From contig JASNYI010000002.1 in assembly GCA_048500275.1 (NCBI GenBank), forward strand, positions 1,054,001 through 1,118,000: a stretch of DNA of 64,000 nucleotides, in the 5' to 3' direction. Positions 6,657-15,428 of this stretch are shown one piece after another. A program made the position numbers and the translations under genes. The DNA comes from UBA5066 sp048500275 (GTDB lineage: Bacteria; Acidobacteriota; Thermoanaerobaculia; UBA5066). The notes beneath the pieces were generated by a model, which saw only the letters and a list, made by a program, of their open reading frames with translations, did no database searches and had not been told where the DNA came from. Position 1 is the first letter of the stretch. Every line of letters begins with the position of its first letter.

Positions 6657-8762
6657 ATGCCGCGCGCCGAGCGCGCCCGGGTCCCGCTGTCCCCGGCGTC
6701 GGCGCTCGCGGGGCTGCCCGGGATCGGCCCGGCGCGGGCCTCCGTCCTCGCGGACGCCGGGCTCGCGACCGTGCTCGACCTGTTGCTGGACCTTCCCGTC
6801 CGCCACGAGGACCGCGCCAGGTTCGGTCGCGTCGCGGACCTGGTCCCCGGCGGACCCGCCCTGACTCTCTCGGGGGCGATCGCCTCGGCCCGCCTCGTGA
6901 GGACGCGCCGTCGCGGCTTCTCGATCTACGAGGCGACGCTCGGGGACGGGAGCGGGTCCGTCGGGCTCGTCTTCTACAACCAGCCGTGGCTCGCCCGGTG
7001 GCTCGTCCCCGGGGCGAGGGTCTTCGTCCACGGGCGGGCCGTGGCGAAGCGAAAGGTCGTCGTGGAGTCGCCCCACGTGGAGCCGGAGCCGGAGGACGAC
7101 GCCGATGCCGTGCTCTCGGTGGGGCGGGTCGTCCCGATCTACCGCACCCTGCCGGGACTCCCGCCTCGGATCCGTCGGCGGCTCGTGGCGCGCGCCCTCG
7201 AGGAAGCGGCCCCGCAGCTGCCGGAGCGCCTCCCGGCCGAGGTCGTCCGGGCGCTGGGGCTCCCGACGCTCCTCTCGTCGCTCTGCGAGGCCCATTTCCC
7301 GGGGAGCGCGGGCGGGGCGGCGGACCCCCGCCCCTGGACGGAGCGCACGTCGCCGCACCTTCGCCGGTTGGCCTTCGAAGAGCTCCTCGAGCTGCAGCTG
7401 GCGCTCGCGAGGAGGCGACGAGCGCGAGCGCTCAGGCCTGCGCCCCGGATCGAGGCCGACCCCCTCCTCCGGCGGAGGCTCGCGTCGATCCTCCCGTTCC
7501 CGCTCACCGCGGCGCAGCGAAACGCGATCCGCGAGATCGGCGCCGACCTCAGGTCCGGGCACCCGATGGCGCGCCTGCTGCAGGGCGACGTCGGCAGCGG
7601 AAAGACGATCGTCGCGGTCCTGGCGGCCCTCCTCGCCGCGTGGCGGGGCTTCCAGACGGCATTGGTGGCGCCCACGACGATCCTCGCCGAGCAGCACGCG
7701 GAGACGGTCTTTCGCCTCCTCTCGGGCACGGGCGTCGCGCCGGCTCTCCTGACGGCCCGCGTGACGGGGAAGCCGAGGGCGGCTCTCCTCGACGCCCTCG
7801 AGGAGGGAGAGGTCGGCGTCCTCGTCGGAACGCACGCCCTGCTCGAGAAACCGGTCGCGTTCCGGCGGCTCGGTCTCGTCGTGGTCGACGAGCAGCACCG
7901 GTTCGGCGTCGCGCAGCGGGCGACCCTGCCGTCCCGGGGCGCGGCGACGGGGGCGCACCCGCACGTCCTCGTCCTCTCCGCGACGCCGATCCCCCGCTCG
8001 CTCGCCCTCGCCCTCCACGGAGACCTCGACGTCTCGACGCTCGCCGAGAAGCCGCCGGGAAGGACTCCGGTCGCGACGCGGGTGGCGGGGGAGGAGGGGC
8101 GCGCGGACGCCTACCGGGAGCTGGCGCACGACCTCGAGTCCGGCGGCCGGGCCTACGTCGTCGTTCCGCTCGTCGAGGAGTCGGGCTCGATCGACGCCCG
8201 CTCGGTCGCCTCGTTCACGGAGGAGGTCGCGAGCCGGCTCCCGGGCCGCCGGGTGGGGGCGGTCCACGGAAGGATGCGGGCGGACGCCCGCGAGAGGGCG
8301 ATGAGGCAGTTCGCGGCGGGGGAGCTCGACGTCCTCGTCGCGACGACGGTCGTCGAGGTCGGGATCGACGTTCCGGAGGCTTCGTTCCTCGTCGTGGAGA
8401 ACGCGGAGCGTTTCGGCCTCGCCCAGCTCCACCAGCTGCGCGGCCGGATCGGCCGGGGAGCGCGGCGTTCGACCTGCGTCCTCCTCGCCGGGACGGGCGC
8501 CTCCGGCGAGGCGCTCTCGCGGCTCGCGGTCCTCGCGCGAACCGACGACGGCTTCGAGATCGCCGAGGAGGACCTGCGCCGGCGGGGCCCGGGGGAGGCG
8601 CTCGGCACGCGCCAGAGCGGGCTTCCCGACCTGCGCCTGGCAGACGTGATCGCCGACGGCCCGATTCTCGTCCACGCGCGCGAGGCGGCGGCCCGGCTCG
8701 TGGCCGACGGGGCCGCTGCCGCCTTCGAGGAACCGCTCCTCCTTCGCCGGGGCCTGACGTAG
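6657..8762 (+). CDS. recG: ATP-dependent DNA helicase RecG
   Basis: This is a branch-migrating helicase that remodels stalled replication forks and recombination intermediates. The 701-aa protein has an N-terminal helix-hairpin-helix-like start (GLPGIGPARASVLADAG), then an OB-fold wedge domain at about 60-160. Superfamily 2 helicase motifs follow: Walker A GDVGSGKT near residue 310, DEQH near 411, SATPIPRS near 443, and QLRGRIGRG near 600. The start ATG lies 3 bp after the cNMP/FHA stop, so the genes are probably co-transcribed. Length is normal for RecG. Confidence 0.96.
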   Translation: MPRAERARVPLSPASALAGLPGIGPARASVLADAGLATVLDLLLDLPVRHEDRARFGRVADLVPGGPALTLSGAIASARLVRTRRRGFSIYEATLGDGSGSVGLVFYNQPWLARWLVPGARVFVHGRAVAKRKVVVESPHVEPEPEDDADAVLSVGRVVPIYRTLPGLPPRIRRRLVARALEEAAPQLPERLPAEVVRALGLPTLLSSLCEAHFPGSAGGAADPRPWTERTSPHLRRLAFEELLELQLALARRRRARALRPAPRIEADPLLRRRLASILPFPLTAAQRNAIREIGADLRSGHPMARLLQGDVGSGKTIVAVLAALLAAWRGFQTALVAPTTILAEQHAETVFRLLSGTGVAPALLTARVTGKPRAALLDALEEGEVGVLVGTHALLEKPVAFRRLGLVVVDEQHRFGVAQRATLPSRGAATGAHPHVLVLSATPIPRSLALALHGDLDVSTLAEKPPGRTPVATRVAGEEGRADAYRELAHDLESGGRAYVVVPLVEESGSIDARSVASFTEEVASRLPGRRVGAVHGRMRADARERAMRQFAAGELDVLVATTVVEVGIDVPEASFLVVENAERFGLAQLHQLRGRIGRGARRSTCVLLAGTGASGEALSRLAVLARTDDGFEIAEEDLRRRGPGEALGTRQSGLPDLRLADVIADGPILVHAREAAARLVADGAAAAFEEPLLLRRGLT

Positions 8763-8777
8763 CCGGCTGCGCTGTGG

Positions 8778-8783
8778 CATCCT
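8778..8783 (+). promoter_or_regulatory. Possible weak -10 hexamer of the STAS gene
   Basis: CATCCT lies 6 nt before the GTG at 8790. It differs from the rnpB hexamer TATCCT only in the first base. No Shine-Dalgarno sequence is present in the short gap. Confidence 0.35.
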
Positions 8784-8789
8784 CGCGGC

Positions 8790-9164
8790 GTGGAGCTCTC
8801 GCTCGACACCGACGGGATCGTCGCGGCCCTGAGGGTCCGCGGCGAGGTGACGCTGACGGAGGCGTCGACGATCACCGAGTACCTGCGGGTGGCGCGGGAC
8901 AACGGCGCCCTTCGGTGCGTCGTGGACCTCTCCTCCTGCACCTCCCTGCCGACGACCATCGTCGCCGTCCTGATGCGCGAGCAGGGGCGGTTCTCGGTCG
9001 CCGGGGGAGCGCTCGCCCTCTCCGGCGTCGGCGAGCAGAACCCGTTTCTCGCCCAGAGCGTGGCGGGCGGGCGCTTCGGTCACTATCGCACCGTGGAGGA
9101 GGGGATCGCCGCGGAGCGGCGTGCCGCGGGAGCGTCCATTGACGCCCCCGAAGGGGGCACGTAG
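8790..9164 (+). CDS. STAS-domain protein (anti-sigma factor antagonist-like)
   Basis: This 124-aa protein has the size and fold pattern of STAS-domain regulators of the SpoIIAA/RsbV type. Visible elements are GIVAALRVRGEVTLTEASTI, then LRCVVDLSSCTSLPTTIVAV, where family members carry the phosphorylatable Ser or Thr, and GALALSGVGEQNP. No partner kinase or sigma factor is adjacent, so the pathway is open. The TAG stop is the first half of the -10 hexamer of the downstream protease gene. Confidence 0.75.
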   Translation: MELSLDTDGIVAALRVRGEVTLTEASTITEYLRVARDNGALRCVVDLSSCTSLPTTIVAVLMREQGRFSVAGGALALSGVGEQNPFLAQSVAGGRFGHYRTVEEGIAAERRAAGASIDAPEGGT

Positions 9165-9167
9165 GAT
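9139..9167 (+). promoter_or_regulatory. Sigma-70-type promoter of the site-2 protease gene
   Basis: TTGACG (9139-9144) and TAGGAT (9162-9167) are separated by 17 bp. The predicted start near 9174 leaves an 18-nt leader before the GTG at 9192. The spacer contains a perfect inverted repeat, GCCCCC-gaa-GGGGGC (9144-9158). The promoter lies inside the 3' end of the STAS gene. Confidence 0.65.
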
Positions 9168-9191
9168 CGGGCGTTTCCGGACGACCCTGCC

Positions 9192-9866
9192 GTGCCCGAC
9201 GCGCCCGTCTCCCCAGAAAAGGTCCTCGAGATCGTCATCCAGGTGGTCGTCCTCCTGTTCGCGGTCTCCGTGCACGAGTCCGCCCACGGCTGGATGGCGC
9301 TCCGCTGCGGCGACACGACGGCCCGCGACCTGGGCCGGATCACGCTCAACCCGGTGAAGCACCTCGACCCCTTCGGGAGCCTCCTGGTGCCGGCGCTCCT
9401 CGCCTTCACGGGCGCCCCGGTCTTCGGGTGGGCCAAGCCGGTTCCCGTGTCGCTGCGCGGGGTGCCGAACCCGAGGAGGGCGAACCTCCTCGTCTCGGCG
9501 GCGGGCCCGATCTCGAACTTCGCGGTCGCGATCCTCGGGGCCGCCGCCTTCTTCGTCCTCCGGGCCTTCGCCCCGGCGGGGCCCGCGCTGCAGGAGTCGC
9601 TTTTCTATCCGCTCCTCCTCGTGGCCCTCTTCACGGTCGGCGTGAACGTCACGCTCGGTCTCTTCAACCTCATCCCGATCCCGCCGCTCGACGGCTTCGG
9701 CGTCGTCGAGAGCTTCGCCCCCGCCCGCTGGATCCGCGGCGTCATGTGGGTGCGGAAGTACGGGTTCATCGTCCTCGTCGTGGCGATCTTCACGGGGGGC
9801 CTCTCGGCCGTCCTGGGGCCGCCGCAGAGGTTCCTGTTCCAGCTCCTTCTCGGAGGTCCCTCTTGA
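9192..9866 (+). CDS. Site-2 protease family (M50) intramembrane metalloprotease
   Basis: This 224-aa polytopic membrane protein is a short, PDZ-less member of the M50 family. The zinc motif HESAHGW begins near residue 28 in the first transmembrane segment. The second metal motif is LIPIPPLDGFGVVE near residue 160, supplying the Asp ligand. Further hydrophobic segments lie near 50-75, 100-125 and 180-200. Such proteins cleave substrates inside the membrane, but the substrate is unknown. It has its own promoter, and its stop overlaps the trpS start (TTGA). Confidence 0.88.
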   Translation: MPDAPVSPEKVLEIVIQVVVLLFAVSVHESAHGWMALRCGDTTARDLGRITLNPVKHLDPFGSLLVPALLAFTGAPVFGWAKPVPVSLRGVPNPRRANLLVSAAGPISNFAVAILGAAAFFVLRAFAPAGPALQESLFYPLLLVALFTVGVNVTLGLFNLIPIPPLDGFGVVESFAPARWIRGVMWVRKYGFIVLVVAIFTGGLSAVLGPPQRFLFQLLLGGPS

Positions 9867-10858
9867 GCGAACCGGCGAAGAAGATCGTCCTCTCGGGCCT
9901 GCGCCCGACGGGCCGCGTCCACCTCGGCAACTACTGGGGCGCGGTGAAGAACTGGGTCGACCTGCAGGACGACTACGACTGTCGCTACTTCGTCGCCGAC
10001 CTGCACGCGCTGACGACCGACTACGCCGACACGTCGTCGATCCGGGAGTCGACGCTCGAGGCGGTCACCGACTGGCTTTCCGTGGGCCTCGACCCGGAGA
10101 AGGCGGTGATCTTCGTCCAGTCCCAGGTCCCCCAGACGGCCGAGCTGGCGCTCGTCTTCGGGATGATCACGCCGCTCGGCTGGCTCGAGCGGGTGCCGAC
10201 CTACAAGGAGCAGCTCCAGGAGCTGCGCGAGAAGGACCTCGGCACCTACGGCTTCCTCGGCTACCCGGTCCTCATGACGGCCGACATCGCCCTCTACCGC
10301 GGGCACTACGTTCCCGTCGGCAAGGACCAGGAGAGCCACCTCGAGATCTGCCGCGAGATCGTCCGGCGCTTCAACGGGATGTACGGCGAGGTCTTTCCGG
10401 AGCCGCAGGCGCTCTTCACCGCGACGCCGAAGGTCCCCGGCCTCGACGGCAAGAAGATGTCCAAGAGCTACGGGAACACGATCGCCCTCTCGGACCCGGC
10501 CGAGGAGGTGACGAAGAAGGTCATGTCGATGGTGACCGATCCGCGCCGCGCCCGCCGGAGCGATCCGGGAAACCCGGACGAATGCAACCTCTTCCCGTTC
10601 CACAGGCTCTATTCGCGGCCGGAGGAGCAGGCGGAGATCGACCGCGGCTGCCGGTCGGCGTCACTCGGCTGCGTCGACTGCAAGAAGTGGCTCATCCGGA
10701 ACATGAACGCCGCCCTCGACCCGGTCCGAGCGAAGCGCGCCGAGATCACGGCGAAGCCCGGCCACGTGCGCGAGGTCCTCGAGGAGGGGGGCGCGAAGGC
10801 CCGGACCCTCGCCTCGGAGACGATGCAGGGCGTCGCCGACGCGATGAAGCTCCTCTGA
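9863..10858 (+). CDS. trpS: Tryptophanyl-tRNA synthetase
   Basis: This enzyme charges tRNA-Trp with tryptophan. The 331-aa class I synthetase shows the HIGH-like motif GRVHLGNYWGAVKNW at about residues 14-28 and the KMSKS loop GKKMSKSYGN near residue 198. The C-terminal SLGCVDCKKWLI segment is typical of bacterial TrpS. The TTG start overlaps the protease stop by 4 nt (TTGA) and gives the family's usual N-terminus (KKIVLSGLRPTG). A longer in-frame ORF upstream only reads through the protease gene. Confidence 0.96.
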   Translation: MSEPAKKIVLSGLRPTGRVHLGNYWGAVKNWVDLQDDYDCRYFVADLHALTTDYADTSSIRESTLEAVTDWLSVGLDPEKAVIFVQSQVPQTAELALVFGMITPLGWLERVPTYKEQLQELREKDLGTYGFLGYPVLMTADIALYRGHYVPVGKDQESHLEICREIVRRFNGMYGEVFPEPQALFTATPKVPGLDGKKMSKSYGNTIALSDPAEEVTKKVMSMVTDPRRARRSDPGNPDECNLFPFHRLYSRPEEQAEIDRGCRSASLGCVDCKKWLIRNMNAALDPVRAKRAEITAKPGHVREVLEEGGAKARTLASETMQGVADAMKLL

Positions 10859-10929
10859 TGCCGTCCCCTCGCTTCGCGCACGAGAACCGCCGGAAACCGC
10901 GGCCTGCGGCTGCCGGCTGAGGGCGTCGA

Positions 10930-11736
10930 GTGGCCGAAGGCATCCGGATCCCGATTCCGCCCGGAGCGGAGCTCGTCCAGCCGTACCCCGTGCACGTGCC
11001 GCAGTTCGAGGGCCCCCTCGACCTGCTCCTGCACCTGATCCGCAAGGAGGAGGTGGACCTCCGCGACATCCCCGTCGCGGACATCTGCCGCCAGTACCAC
11101 GAGTACCTCCTCCTCATGCAGGAGCTCGACCTCGAGGTGGCGGCCGAGTTCCTCTACGTGGAGGCGCTCCTCGTCCAGATCAAGAGCCAGCTCGTCCTGC
11201 CGAGGACGCCGGGGCCGGACGGGGGAGAGGCGCCCGACCCTCGCGACGAGCTCGTCAACCGGCTCCTCCAGTACCGGAAGTTCAAGGGGGTGGCCGAGAC
11301 CCTCCACGTGTACGAGATGGAGAGGATCGGCATGTACCCGCGGCCGGCCTATCGCCCCGAGGTCGAACCCGACGAGGAGGAGACCGACCTGTCGGAGGTC
11401 TCCCTCTTCGACCTGCTGACCCTCTTCAAGGGCGTGGTGGACCGCCACCGCGCCCTCAACCCGCCGGCGATGGCGATCGTCGCCCAGAAGTTCTCCATCC
11501 GGGAGAAGATGCAGGAGATGGCCGGGCGCGTGCGGGAAACGGGCCGGGTCTCGCTGTCGGAGGTCTTCCGGGAGCTCACTGGCCGCGCCGAGGCGATCGC
11601 CGTCTTCCTCGCCGTCCTCGAGCTCCTCCGGCTCCTCCTCGTCCGGGCGCTCCAGACCGAGGAGTTCGGGGAGATCTACCTCGAGCCGACCGGCGAGAAC
11701 CTGACGCTCGAAGGCTACGAAGAGGAATACCGCTGA
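10930..11736 (+). CDS. scpA: Segregation and condensation protein A
   Basis: ScpA is the kleisin that bridges the SMC heads in the bacterial condensin complex. The 268-aa protein has the family signature FEGPLDLLLHLIRKEEVDLRDIPVADI near residue 25, a central acidic linker, and the C-terminal winged-helix region with SLSEVFRELTGRAEAIAVFLAVLELL. The GTG start at 10930 lies 71 bp after trpS. scpB begins 4 bp after its stop, the usual scpA-scpB operon. The small ORF between trpS and scpA has no coding support. Confidence 0.95.
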   Translation: MAEGIRIPIPPGAELVQPYPVHVPQFEGPLDLLLHLIRKEEVDLRDIPVADICRQYHEYLLLMQELDLEVAAEFLYVEALLVQIKSQLVLPRTPGPDGGEAPDPRDELVNRLLQYRKFKGVAETLHVYEMERIGMYPRPAYRPEVEPDEEETDLSEVSLFDLLTLFKGVVDRHRALNPPAMAIVAQKFSIREKMQEMAGRVRETGRVSLSEVFRELTGRAEAIAVFLAVLELLRLLLVRALQTEEFGEIYLEPTGENLTLEGYEEEYR

Positions 11737-11740
11737 GACG

Positions 11741-12640
11741 ATGACCGAAGAGCGAGACGACCCGAGCCCCGCACCTTCCCCGGAGACGACCGGCGGGCGG
11801 CAGGAGCCTTCCCCCGGGGACGGAGCTGCGACCGGACCGGAAACCGGCGGGACGATGCTCCCGGCGGACGCCCCCCTGGCCGGAGCGCCAGCCGACCCGC
11901 TTCCCGAGGCCCCTTCCGGCGAGGCCCTCGCCGAGGCGGCGCCGCTCGTGGAGGCGCTCCTGTTCGCGTCGTCGAGGCCCGTCACCCTCGAGAAGCTCGC
12001 GGAGGCGGCGGAGCTGCCCGAGAAGCTCGTGGAGGAGGCCGTTGCCCGCCTCGAGGAGACCTGCGCGCTCCAGGGCCGCGGCGTACGCATCGACCGCGTC
12101 GCCGGCGGACTCCGCCTCGTGACGCGTCCCGAGTACGATTACCCCGTCCGGCGGCTCCTCGGCCTGGACGGAAAGACGAAGCTCTCGATGGCCGCTCTCG
12201 AGACCCTCGCGATCGTTTCCTACCGGCAGCCCGTGACCGGGCCCGAGATCGCCGAGCTCAGGGGAGTGAACTCGTCGTCCTCCCTGCGCACGCTCCTCGA
12301 CCGGAAGCTGATCACGACGGCCGGCAGGAAAGAGGTCGTCGGCACGCCGTTCCTCTACAAGACGACGAAGGAGTTCCTCGTCCACTTCGGCCTGAAGGGT
12401 CTCGGCGACCTTCCGAAGCCCGAGGAGCTCGAGGCGATCTACGGCCTCGAGGCCCCGAGGCCCGACCCCGCGCAGACGGAGCTGTTCCACGTGGACGAGG
12501 CGACGGGCGAGGTGGAAGAGGCGGTCGGGATCGATTCCGGGGAAGAGGCCGCGGCCGACGCGCCGCCGGCCGGCGAAGGGAGCGAGCCCGGCCCTTCCGA
12601 GACCCCGGGTCCGAAGGAGGAGCAGAGCCATGGCGACTGA
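11741..12640 (+). CDS. scpB: Segregation and condensation protein B
   Basis: ScpB dimers bind ScpA and regulate the SMC condensin. The 299-aa protein has the expected double winged-helix core from about residue 65 to 240. It includes VEALLFASSRPVTLEKLAE and the signature ALETLAIVSYRQPVTGPEIAEL followed by RGVNSSSSLRTLLDRKLI. It is longer than average because of a disordered Pro/Ala/Gly-rich N-terminal extension of about 60 residues and an acidic C-terminal tail of about 50. It overlaps rluB by 11 bp. Confidence 0.93.
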   Translation: MTEERDDPSPAPSPETTGGRQEPSPGDGAATGPETGGTMLPADAPLAGAPADPLPEAPSGEALAEAAPLVEALLFASSRPVTLEKLAEAAELPEKLVEEAVARLEETCALQGRGVRIDRVAGGLRLVTRPEYDYPVRRLLGLDGKTKLSMAALETLAIVSYRQPVTGPEIAELRGVNSSSSLRTLLDRKLITTAGRKEVVGTPFLYKTTKEFLVHFGLKGLGDLPKPEELEAIYGLEAPRPDPAQTELFHVDEATGEVEEAVGIDSGEEAAADAPPAGEGSEPGPSETPGPKEEQSHGD

Positions 12641-13529
12641 ACGTCTGCAGAAGGTCCTCGCGGCGGCGGGAGTCGCCTCGCGCCGCGCCGCCGAGGAGAT
12701 GATCCTCGAGGGCCGCGTGACCGTGAATGGGAAGAGGATCACCGAGCTCGGGACGAAGGCGGACCCCGCCGTCGACCACGTCAAGGTGGACGGGAAGAGG
12801 ATCCGCGCGGCGGCCCCGTACCGTTACATCCTGATGAACAAGCCCCGCGGGGTCGTCGTCACCCGCGACGACCCCCAGAGGCGGCCTACGGTCTACGTCC
12901 TCCTCGGGACGCGCGTCTCCGAGCCCGTCGTGCCGGTCGGCCGGCTCGACTTCGACTCGGAGGGGCTGATCCTGCTCACGAACGACGGGCCGCTCGCCTA
13001 CCGGATCGCGCACCCGTCCGGCGGTTGCCAGAAGGAGTACGAGGTCAAGGTCTCGGGTGTCCCGACGCCCACGAAGATCGCGCGGCTCGCCCGCGGCGTC
13101 CTCCTCGACGGCGTCCGGACGGCGCCCGCCACCGTCGAGCTGATCGACACCACCCCGGAGAAGGACGGGATGGGAGGAAACGCCTGGCTGCGCGTCGTCC
13201 TCGGCGAGGGCCGGTCGCGTCAGGTCCGGAAGATGCTGGAATCGGTCGGGCACAAGGTCTCGAAGCTCCGGCGCGTGGCCATCGGCCCGATCCGCGACAA
13301 GAGCATTCCTCCCGGGGGCTTCCGTGACCTCTCGCCCGGGGAGCTCGAGGCCCTTCGGGCCGTCAGGCCCGCCCCGAAACCCGCGAGGGCGGCGCGGACG
13401 AAACCGGCGCCGAGGCCGGGGCCGGGACCCGGGGCGAAGCCCGCCCGCCGGCCCGACACCACGCCCGTACGAGGGCCCGGGACCCCGAAGGCCGGGGCTC
13501 GCGGCGGGCGCCGAGAGGTGAAGCGATGA
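12630..13529 (+). CDS. rluB: Ribosomal large subunit pseudouridine synthase (RluB/RsuA family)
   Basis: This enzyme converts a specific uridine of rRNA (23S, by homology to RluB) to pseudouridine. Residues 1-60 form an S4 RNA-binding domain (RLQKVLAAAGVASRRAAEEMI). The catalytic motif GRLDFDSEGLILLTNDG has its nucleophile at Asp107, and GRSRQVRKML follows. The last 55 residues are a low-complexity Pro/Arg/Lys/Ala tail, probably extra RNA contact. The position directly after scpB is a common bacterial gene order. The RluB versus RsuA specificity is inferred from context. Confidence 0.92.
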   Translation: MATERLQKVLAAAGVASRRAAEEMILEGRVTVNGKRITELGTKADPAVDHVKVDGKRIRAAAPYRYILMNKPRGVVVTRDDPQRRPTVYVLLGTRVSEPVVPVGRLDFDSEGLILLTNDGPLAYRIAHPSGGCQKEYEVKVSGVPTPTKIARLARGVLLDGVRTAPATVELIDTTPEKDGMGGNAWLRVVLGEGRSRQVRKMLESVGHKVSKLRRVAIGPIRDKSIPPGGFRDLSPGELEALRAVRPAPKPARAARTKPAPRPGPGPGAKPARRPDTTPVRGPGTPKAGARGGRREVKR

Positions 13530-14665
13530 GACCCTCCCCCCGTCCCGCAGTCCAGAAGCTGGCCCCGTACGTGCCCGGGAGGCCCATCGAGGAGATCGAG
13601 GCCCAGTACGGCGTCTCCGGGGCCCTCAAGCTCGCCTCCAACGAGAACCCGATCGGCCCCTCGCCGAAGGGCGTCGCCGCGGCCATCGCCGCCGCGTCTT
13701 CCGTTCACATCTATCCCGACGGCTCCGGGACGTTCCTCCGCCGGGCCCTGTCCGAGCGCCACGGCGTCCCCGCCGACCAGATCCTCCTGGGTTCCGGCTC
13801 CTGCGAGCTGATCGACATCTGCGTGCGCGCCTTCGTCGACCCGGGCGAAGAGGTCGTCGTCCCGGCGGGGATCTTCCGGATGTTCCCCGTCGCGGTCGGC
13901 CGCGCCGGCGGGACGTTCGTCGAAGTCCCCACCCGGCCGGGATTCAAGCCCGACGTCGACGCGATCCTGCGCCGCATCGGGCCCCAGACGAAGATCGTCG
14001 CGCTCGCGAACCCGAACAACCCGACGGGCGCGTACGTGACGAAGACCGAGCTCGCCGAGCTCTTCGCCGGCCTCCCCGAACACGTCGTCGCCGTCGTGGA
14101 CGAGGCGTACTTCGAGTTCGCGACGGAGACCCCGGACTACCCGGACGCGCTCGAGTACCTGAGGGCCGGGCAGAGCGTCGCCGTCCTCAGGACGTTCTCG
14201 AAGATCTACGGCCTCGCGGGCCTCAGGATCGGCTACGCCTTCGCCTCCCCGGACGTCGCCGCGGCGATGAACAAGGTGCGGGAGCCCTTCAACACGACGA
14301 GCCTCGCCCAGGCCGCCGCGCTCGCGGCCCTCTCCGACGAGGAGCACTGCGAGAGGACGCGAGCCCTCGTGCGCGCCGAGCGCCCGTTCCTCGCGGCCCA
14401 GCTCGAAAAGCGGCACGCCGTCGTTCACCCCTCGCTCGGGAACTTCCTGCTCGTGGAGCTGCCGATCCCGTACGCCCCCGTCGACCCGGAGTTCGCCCGA
14501 CGCGGCGTGATCCTCCGGCCGATGGGCTCGTGGGGCTTTCCCCACGCCTTCCGGCTCTCGGTCGGAACCCGTGAGGAGAACCTCCGTTTCCTCGCCGTCT
14601 TCGACGAGCTGCTCTCGGAAGGGCGGCTCGGGCTGGCGGCAGGATCGGTCGTGACCGCCGGATGA
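13526..14665 (+). CDS. hisC: Histidinol-phosphate aminotransferase
   Basis: This PLP-dependent class I/II aminotransferase makes histidinol phosphate from imidazole acetol phosphate. The 379-aa protein contains KLASNENPIGPSPK near residue 31, ANPNNPTGAYVTK near 157, and the PLP-binding lysine at Lys226 in TFSKIYGLAGLRIGY. The ATG overlaps the rluB stop (ATGA) behind a GAGAGGTG ribosome site. No other his gene is in the window. An aromatic aminotransferase role is a possible alternative given the isolated position. Confidence 0.88.
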   Translation: MRPSPRPAVQKLAPYVPGRPIEEIEAQYGVSGALKLASNENPIGPSPKGVAAAIAAASSVHIYPDGSGTFLRRALSERHGVPADQILLGSGSCELIDICVRAFVDPGEEVVVPAGIFRMFPVAVGRAGGTFVEVPTRPGFKPDVDAILRRIGPQTKIVALANPNNPTGAYVTKTELAELFAGLPEHVVAVVDEAYFEFATETPDYPDALEYLRAGQSVAVLRTFSKIYGLAGLRIGYAFASPDVAAAMNKVREPFNTTSLAQAAALAALSDEEHCERTRALVRAERPFLAAQLEKRHAVVHPSLGNFLLVELPIPYAPVDPEFARRGVILRPMGSWGFPHAFRLSVGTREENLRFLAVFDELLSEGRLGLAAGSVVTAG

Positions 14666-15336
14666 TCGTCGTCGCCATCGACGGCCCGTCGGGGGTGGGG
14701 AAGTCGACGGTGGGCAGGGCGCTCGCCGCCCGGCTCGGCGTTCCCTACCTCGACACCGGCGCCATGTACCGGGCGATCGGGCTCCGCGCGAGGCGGGACG
14801 GGATCTCGCTGCCGATCGACGACCCCGACCGCGTCGGCCGCCTCTGCGAGGAGGCCGACGTCCGCGTGACCGGAACGGGCGGCGACGTGAGGACCTTTCT
14901 CGACGGGGAGGACGTCTCCGAGGAGATTCGCCAGCCCGAGGTCTCGCTCTACGCCTCGGCCGTCGCGGCGATCCCCCGGGTCCGGCGCCGGCTCGCGGCG
15001 CGGCAGCGCGAGATGGCCCTTGCCGGGGGAGGCGTCCTGGAAGGGCGGGACATCGGGACGAGGGTCGTCCCGGAGGCGACCGCGAAGTTCTTCCTCACGG
15101 CGAGGCCCGAGGTCCGTGCCCGCCGGCGCTTCGAGGAGCTTTCGAGGAAGGGGACGCCGCAGGGTCTCGAGGCGGTCAGGGAGGAGATGGAGGCGCGCGA
15201 CCGGGCGGATTCGACCCGGGCCGACTCGCCTCTCGCCTGCGACGAGAGCTACTTCGTGGTGGACACCTCGGACATGGGGCCGGAAGAGGTCGCCGAGGCG
15301 CTCCGGGAGCGCATCGTCGCCCCGAAGGACGGTTGA
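14662..15336 (+). CDS. cmk: Cytidylate kinase
   Basis: This enzyme phosphorylates CMP and dCMP to the diphosphates. The 224-aa P-loop kinase begins IVVAIDGPSGVGKSTVGRAL, then YLDTGAMYRAIGLRA at about 30-44. EGRDIGTRVVPEATAKFFLTA lies near residue 131 and RDRADSTRADSPL near 178. It starts in an ATGA overlap with hisC. rpsA follows after 92 bp; the pair cmk-rpsA-ihf is a widely conserved bacterial order. Confidence 0.96.
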   Translation: MIVVAIDGPSGVGKSTVGRALAARLGVPYLDTGAMYRAIGLRARRDGISLPIDDPDRVGRLCEEADVRVTGTGGDVRTFLDGEDVSEEIRQPEVSLYASAVAAIPRVRRRLAARQREMALAGGGVLEGRDIGTRVVPEATAKFFLTARPEVRARRRFEELSRKGTPQGLEAVREEMEARDRADSTRADSPLACDESYFVVDTSDMGPEEVAEALRERIVAPKDG

Positions 15337-15361
15337 CCTGCCGGGGTCCTGCGTCTAACAT
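15333..15361 (+). promoter_or_regulatory. Sigma-70-type promoter of rpsA
   Basis: TTGACC (15333-15338) and TAACAT (15356-15361) are spaced by 17 bp. The -35 box overlaps the end of cmk. Transcription should start near 15368, giving a leader of about 60 nt. This is one of the strongest canonical promoters in the window. Confidence 0.75.
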
Positions 15362-15380
15362 TCCCGGTTCGGGCCGCTAA

Positions 15381-15395
15381 CTCAAGTATCTTGAG
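15381..15395 (+). promoter_or_regulatory. Hairpin in the rpsA leader
   Basis: A perfect 6-bp inverted repeat, CTCAAG-tat-CTTGAG, lies in the predicted 5' leader, about 33 nt before the start codon of ribosomal protein S1. It could contribute to autoregulation by S1, as is known for this gene in other bacteria, but the link is inference. Confidence 0.4.
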
Positions 15396-15428
15396 CCGTC
15401 TCCGCGAGCCCTCGAGAAGGTGGAATTC

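Noticed and set aside
5589..9362. A 1257-aa open frame on the minus strand
   Set aside because: It is antisense to ldcA, the cNMP/FHA gene, recG and the STAS gene, is Arg/Asp/Glu-rich without motifs, and arises from high GC with few stop codons.
10858..10920. A 20-codon ORF between trpS and scpA
   Set aside because: It has no ribosome site beyond the overlap, no conserved motif, and is too short to support.
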